Shown here piece by piece: positions 59,100 through 64,000 of a stretch of 64,000 nt of DNA. The DNA comes from Leptasterias polaris (Eukaryota > Echinodermata > Asteroidea > Forcipulatida > Asteriidae). How positions within the stretch are numbered: position 1 is the stretch's first letter; each line of letters opens with the position of its first letter. The position numbers and the translations under genes were made by a program. The DNA is taken from NCBI GenBank assembly GCA_037783415.1, contig JAZGTN010000008.1, positions 682,001-746,000 on the forward strand, written 5' to 3'. The notes under the pieces are model-generated. The model saw only the letters and a program-made list of their open reading frames with translations. It searched no databases and was not told the origin of the DNA.

Positions 59100-59655
59100 T
59101 TTGAGAGCCCATAACTTTTGCCCAATATTGTGACCTGGAGTTGTTGACCTCGAACTTGAGGTATTTTGATGACAAAGGCCCTGAAATAAATTGTCCTATT
59201 TAACGAGAAGTGTAGAGACATTTTTCAGATTGATGCTCTGGCATGATGAAAATTACACCGGTGTAGGGGTGTTTTTATTTGTTGAAGGGAAAATAACTCG
59301 ACGGGCCTTGGGACTCCTATTATCAAATTGAGCACAAAATAGAAGTTCAGATGTTAATAGAAAATTTTTCCCATTTACTTGAAAAGCTATGAGACTGAGA
59401 TTTGTTGTGTCTTTTTTGTTTGAATAATTTTGCACTGTAATGCTATGGGAGTTTAGTGGGTCGATCAATGGTGTTCTTATTCTCTATTTGTGGCTACAGT
59501 TATGGCTACGATTGTTGCCATAAGGACGTCATAAGGACGTCATAATTATAGTATAATTTATACGCTAACTGATGGTGAGGCGGAAATCTTGCCGTAGCTC
59601 TAGCTAGCTGTAGCAGAGCAGCTAGCTGTAGCCGATAATTCGGACGCGGCTGCTG
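59100..59655. other. Non-coding stretch
   Basis: GCTAGCTGTAGC-type words near 59600 and 58610 suggest an old fragmentary repeat; nothing else recognised. Confidence 0.35.
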
Positions 59656-59660
59656 AAAGC

Positions 59661-60033
59661 TTAAATGCACTGGACACGTTTGGTAATTATCGAAGACCAG
59701 TATTCTCACTTGGTGTACCCCAACATTATGCATAAAATAACAAACCTGTGAAAATTTGGGCTCTTTGGTCATCGAATTTGCAAGAAAATGATGAAAGAAA
59801 AAACACCCTTGTTGTACATTAGTGTGCTTTCAGATAGGAATAAAAGGCTTCTGGCCAGAAGTCTTTTATTATTTTAGTGAGAAATTACCTCTTTCTCAAA
59901 AACTACGTTACTTCAGAGGGAGTCTTTTTTACAATGTTTTATACTATCAACAGCTCTCCGTTGCTCGTTACCAAGTAAGTTTTTATGCTAATATATATTT
60001 TGAGTAATTACCAAACGTGTTCAGTGCCTTTAA
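59661..60033. mobile_element. 373-bp TTAA MITE (copy 2 of 3)
   Basis: TTAAATGCACTGGACACGTT ... AACGTGTTCAGTGCCTTTAA. About 200 bp upstream of the next gene's start codon. Confidence 0.93.
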
Positions 60034-60237
60034 AGACCGGCGGGCGGGACGGACACTACACTTATTCTAACTAGAGAGGGCGCTTTTCACTAGCTGTTTT
60101 TGGCGCTACGGTGTGTACAGTATGTAGTAGTACATTGTACAGTGGTTGTGTCGTTCTGATGTTGCGATCAAAATTTTAGTTGCGATCAAAATTTTAGTTG
60201 CGATCAACATCACTGAATTATTACTTCCCATTGCAAA

Positions 60238-60541
60238 ATGGACCACTGTATTATGTGCCACCGAGTGTTCGGCAAAGAGCCTACTAATGTCAAGAATAAG
60301 TGTTCTTTAAACCGTTTCTTCAGCTACCAACCCGGTGGAGCTTTGGGGATGGTACTTCATGAACTTATCACCGAGTGTACTGGTGTCGACTTGGACCCAT
60401 TGAAAAAGAAATCTAAGAAAGAAAGCGGTATTGAAAGATACACATGTTTAGTATGTGCCAATGCTATGTTACATATTAAAATTAAACGTAATCAACTGTT
60501 GATAGCTAAGGAAAAGCTCACTGATCTGTTGAGTAAGGAAG
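60238..60541 (+). CDS. Unknown ZAD-like gene, exon 1
   Basis: 101 residues plus one base; two CxxC pairs and a terminal helix; donor GTAAGT at 60542. Confidence 0.8.
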
Positions 60542-63517
60542 GTAAGTAACTAAAAAGTTAAAACAAAATACTATAGGGGGGGATACTCCTAGTCCTAGAA
60601 CTATGAGGAGGTTCATTCCTTAGCGGAATGAACCTCATAGTTCTAGGAGTAGGCAGTGGATATTTTGCCCAAACTTCTTCTCTGAATCTGATACTTTAAT
60701 ATAATTAATTAATAGCTAAGCTCCCACCCTCTTCTTTTGAATCATCCTCCTTCATCCTCCTTCATCAGCCCATGTTAATTTTCCATAATGGGGGACAGAA
60801 TCTATCACCTGCTCTGACTCCGAGTATTTAAACGTGATCAATCCCGGACAATTAAGCATGTTAAGGGTGTTTCAAGCCGAACGATTCAGATTCTGAATCT
60901 GAGCATGGGCAGCAGTGCAGTGACTGTTCTTGGGACTTCTTTAGAATTACCCTCATAAACTCTTGACATAAATGCTTGGTTGTACACCATTGTCGTTAGT
61001 GACTTTGTATTAATCATCAGACAGTAATCAGACCATGTGAATTTTGAACTTTCATTTCCCTAACTAAACAAGTCAAAGAAAATCTCCTCAGAAGCACAAA
61101 CTGCAACATCAACGGCTCCGAAAACTCGATAACATTTATAATAAGAGGGTCAATTGTGTAGGAAACATAAGCATTAGAAATTGTTATTTTTAATAAATGT
61201 CGGAAGGAAAACCTCCCATTGATATAAAATGGGACCCCCCCCCCCCTACGTACCACAATAAGGACCCAATCCTTGCTGTGCTTATATGCGATTTCTGCTT
61301 GGTCAGTTGGTCTATGTGATGTGCTTTACAAGCCACAGTGAGTGCAGAATTCTGCGGTAAGTAGATCCATGAAATTAGACCCTGGAGTGGCAGGGAGGAG
61401 TAATTTTAAAAACCTAGTCGTGAGTCCGCACAGTCCAGTACAAAGCTCCGGTTTGATTCCGAGGTGCAGGTGACATTTGACCTGGGTTCACAGAGTTTAT
61501 CTATTAAAGGCAGGGAAAGGAACCACTGTAAGCCAGTATAATCCCCAATTTGGAGGACGTCGTGACTTCATCCTAAGCTTTATAAGAATAAGTTTGATAA
61601 TTGAAACTGTTAAATATGGTGTATAACTATAATATTGATGAAAATATTATTATTGTCGAATTGGTTTACTAAAAGTTTGTTTCTATGACGTCTAGGATTT
61701 GTATGTTCAAAAATGGTTCCATCAGGACGGAAGGCCAAGCGCCCATACCCAGATGATTCTATTGCACTGGAGGTGCAGCATTTGGCCCCTAAGCCTAAGT
61801 CATCTGACGTGCCGAAAAAAAAGAAAAAGGTAAACGGGTAATTTAAGATATTTAATAAAAAAACTGTTACTTGGTATTCCCTCCTTACTCTGGTACCGCA
61901 GACTGCCACATAGTTATACTATCCAGGCCAGCATTGAGTGCATGGGTTTCCTCAGTTCGTACAGCTTATATAATCATTGGTCTCCACATTATTCTGTAGT
62001 GTTTTGTGGTTAGGAGAGTGCACATGAACTGGCAGACTGCCACAAAGTACCACACATGTACGTTCTAGGCTAGCTAGCATCTTGGGTTTCTTCTGTCCAG
62101 ACAGCTGGCACTGTGGAAACCCCATGGGCGGCTTGTGTTATGTACTGTATTGTTTCGACCCTAGCAAAGTCTTTCTCAAATTCTGTTTAGCCTTTGAGCA
62201 AGACTCTGCTATGGTAAAAAAAGACAGGCCATTAACCCTCTTGCTGTCTGACCATTCAATACCATTCACTGTGGTTTTGAATGATAGATAAGCTATGCCA
62301 GCCTTGCAATATGATACCATGAGGGAATGCATGTACACAGTACACAGTTAGTTTTGTGCACAGTTGTGCCACCATACACAACTTTGGCAGTTGAATGGTT
62401 TCAAATGGTTGGTCAACTCACTTGAAAATGTTGCGAATAGTAGGAGGGTTAAATAAATTAATTTGAATAAATATCTAGTATAGAATAGACCTTATGCATA
62501 TGACGTCATTTGAGTAGGGCGCCCTCACCTAGAGGTCAAAAGGAAGATGTTCATTGGCCAGTCCTGTGCGCCGCGCGTACAAATCAGCGCGTTTCCATTG
62601 TTTCATCATCAGTTTACCTCTAAGATGGCGGCTTGGTGACGTCAATGCATAAGGTCTATAAGAAACAATTTGCAAAATTTTTAAATGGCTGCTGTTGCTT
62701 GTTTTTCTATGCTCATACATGTAGGACAAATCTTTGGTGGCCTATGGCCATGTATCTTTCTCTTTGTGCCGAATCCCAAGATAAAGTCACAATACCATCA
62801 CCTACATGTACATGTACCTGCTGTACTAACATGAATTTAACAATAATAATATCAGCTCTTACAGAGCGCAATTCCAAAGAATGATCATTGCGCTTCACAC
62901 ATTATTACCCCTGGTCACTGGGCCATTATTTCATTCCTAAAACCATCTCAGCTCCCTGGGGAGTATACAGCCTGTGCTGCCAAAGTGCACTAAGCTAAAT
63001 CATTCACAAGAACCATCTCTGCCCTCCCATTTTACCCCTGGGTGAAGAGAAGCAATTATTAGTCAAGTGTCTTGCTCAAGGACACAAGTGTCATGACCGG
63101 GATTCGAACCCATACCCTGATGACTCAGCCACCAGAACTTGCGTCCGATGCACTTAATCGCTCGGCCACGACACGCCTAATTTGTACATGGTTATCTTTT
63201 TCTTTGCCAAACTTAAAGGTTGGACTCAGAGCCGAAGCGTGCAACAGGATATATAGCACTGGGTATGGATCTGCTTTCACGTTTGCTTACAGCAAGGGGA
63301 AAACTAAAACAAGGAGAAAGTTGGAAAGGACCATCTTGGTGTTGGCAAGGAGAGAGATGAGTCAGTTCTTCAAGATGAACCCAGACATTTTTGATGTGGA
63401 CACAGGCAAGCCCTTCAACTGGAACCTGATCTTGAGGGGATTTAAGGAACATCTTCCTTTGCTATATTCTGCCTTGGAAGGGGCCTTGACTAAATATCAG
63501 GATGACAGATTGAAACT
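60238..63517 (+). CDS. Unknown gene with ZAD-like zinc domain, three exons, continues beyond them
   Basis: Exons 60238-60541, 61696-61829 and 63219-63517 join in frame with GTAAGT, GTAAAC and GTAAGT donors. Exon 1 starts MDHCIMCHRVF and has Cys4/Cys7 and Cys70/Cys73 (YTCLVCANA) followed by a long helix IKIKRNQLLIAKEKLTDLL; two CxxC pairs about 60 residues apart and then a helix is the layout of ZAD-type zinc domains. Exon 2 is basic (SGRKAKRPYPDD, PKKKKK), a likely nuclear signal. Exon 3 holds RRKLERTILVLARREMSQFF, then a FNWNLILRGFKEHLPLLYSA segment. I do not recognise the family; a host gene or a domesticated or transposon-derived nuclear protein are both possible. The 3' end is not visible by 64000. 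The ATG is preceded by CAAA. Confidence 0.75.
60594..60647. repeat. Hairpin in intron 1 of the ZAD-like gene
   Basis: CCTAGAACTATGAGG ... TTCATTCC, loop TTAGC, then the complement; the left arm has a 3-nt AGG bulge. It starts 52 bp after the exon 1 donor. Confidence 0.92.
60735..60805. repeat. Dispersed repeat shared with 48545-48640
   Basis: CTTCATCAGCCCATGTTAAT then TTTCCATAATGGGGGACA; contains a small tandem CCTCCTTCAT duplication. Confidence 0.8.
61696..61829 (+). CDS. Unknown ZAD-like gene, exon 2 (basic, NLS-like)
   Basis: GFVCSKMVPSGRKAKRPYPD through VPKKKKK; acceptor GACGTCTAG, donor GTAAAC. Confidence 0.72.
62485..62660 (+). mobile_element. TAGACCTTATGC MITE (copy 2), intact TIRs
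   Basis: ATAGACCTTATGCATATGAC left, GTCAATGCATAAGGTCTATA right. In intron 2 of the ZAD-like gene. GGCGCCGCGCGTAC-type core shared with 52013-52146. Confidence 0.9.
62876..63180 (-). repeat. tRNA-derived SINE, class II tRNA head (best copy)
   Basis: Minus strand: GGCGTGTCGTGGCCGAGCGA (A box), long variable arm, GGGTTCGAATCCCGGTCATG (B box), then ACACTTGTGTCCTTGAGCAA and a 170-bp body. It ends about 38 bp before exon 3 of the ZAD-like gene. Confidence 0.9.
63219..63517 (+). CDS. Unknown ZAD-like gene, exon 3
   Basis: 99 residues plus two bases; acceptor CTTAAAG, donor GTAAGT at 63518. Includes ARREMSQFFKMNPDIFDVDT. Confidence 0.75.
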
Positions 63518-63551
63518 GTAAGTAAACTCATAATATTACCTGAAAGCTCCA

Positions 63552-63933
63552 TTAAAGGCACTGGACACCGTTTGGTAATTTTCAAAGACCAGTATTCTCA
63601 CTTGGTGTACCCCAACATGCATAAAATAACAATGTACCTGTGGAAACTTTAGCCCAAAAAGTCATCGAAGTTGCAAGAAAATAACGAAAGAAAAAGCACC
63701 CTTGTTGCACAAATTTCTGTGCTTTCAGATGCCTGAAAAAGGCTTCAGGCCTCAAGTCTTTTTCAGATTCAATTATTTTAGTGAGAAATTACCTCTTTCT
63801 CAAAAACTACGTTACTTCAGAGGGAGTCGTTTCTCACAATGTTTTATACTATCAACAGCTCTCCGTTGCTCGTTACCAAGTAAGTTTTTATGCTATATTT
63901 TGAGTAATTACCAAACGTGTCCAGTGCCTTTAA
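63552..63933. mobile_element. 382-bp TTAA MITE (copy 3 of 3)
   Basis: TTAAAGGCACTGGACACCGT ... AACGTGTCCAGTGCCTTTAA, with a longer internal hairpin than the other copies. It starts 34 bp after the exon 3 donor. Confidence 0.93.
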
Positions 63934-64000
63934 AGAAAGAGGCTCAAATGAAACATCCTTTTCGTCTGACAGCTCACACCTGTTATCTCTATATAATTCA

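Overview
The window looks like repeat-dense nuclear DNA of a marine invertebrate animal. The evidence is three intron-style animal genes (one multi-exon membrane transporter, one atypical kinase, one gene running off the right edge), about 60% A+T non-coding sequence, tRNA-derived SINEs, dozens of short inverted-repeat elements and no bacterial gene organisation. The repeat style (TTAA-flanked 370-bp MITEs, class II tRNA-headed SINEs) would fit an echinoderm such as a sea star, but that placement is inference only.

Layout. From 1 to about 34 kb I find no convincing host protein gene. This part holds stacked repeats: a hAT-like element (600-2507), a 1.2-kb terminal-inverted-repeat (TIR) element (5456-6648), low-copy tandem repeats of 75-200 bp units (7.5-15.8 kb), a 372-bp MITE present twice in opposite orientation (18.2 and 27.4 kb), a TTAA-flanked element (19.1-19.9 kb), a 2955-bp element with 141/160-bp TIRs, a perfect 10-bp target duplication and an internal 39-copy 21-bp minisatellite (22922-25876), a TAA-flanked TIR element (26.0-26.9 kb), and the 3' end of a LINE reverse-transcriptase gene split by one of the MITEs (27.3-28.3 kb).

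From 34.2 to 44.25 kb a minus-strand gene of ten coding exons encodes an SLC7-family (heteromeric amino acid transporter light chain) protein of about 473 residues. Its introns are full of elements, two of them ending within about 15 bp of a splice donor, and one is a 1.87-kb element built of CATATG palindromes. From 44.4 to 55 kb there is a second locus of the 21-bp minisatellite, a hAT-like element with a perfect 8-bp duplication, a 1.4-kb inverted duplication of a DNA-binding (integrase-associated) gene fragment, and AT-rich or C-rich arrays. At 55438-56340 a plus-strand 300-residue alpha-kinase gene carries a predicted N-myristoylation signal, with a MITE just after its stop codon. At 60238-63517 a plus-strand three-exon gene of unknown function starts with a ZAD-like zinc-binding domain and continues past the sampled exons.

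The genes do not form an operon or a shared pathway. The most distinctive observations are: the 2955-bp minisatellite-bearing transposon and its second minisatellite locus; a dispersed GGGTCA-rich repeat family carrying perfect GGTCAnnnTGACC palindromes (the oestrogen-response-element layout) at or near the transporter; the inverted duplication, which may be an assembly artefact; and MITEs abutting splice donors.
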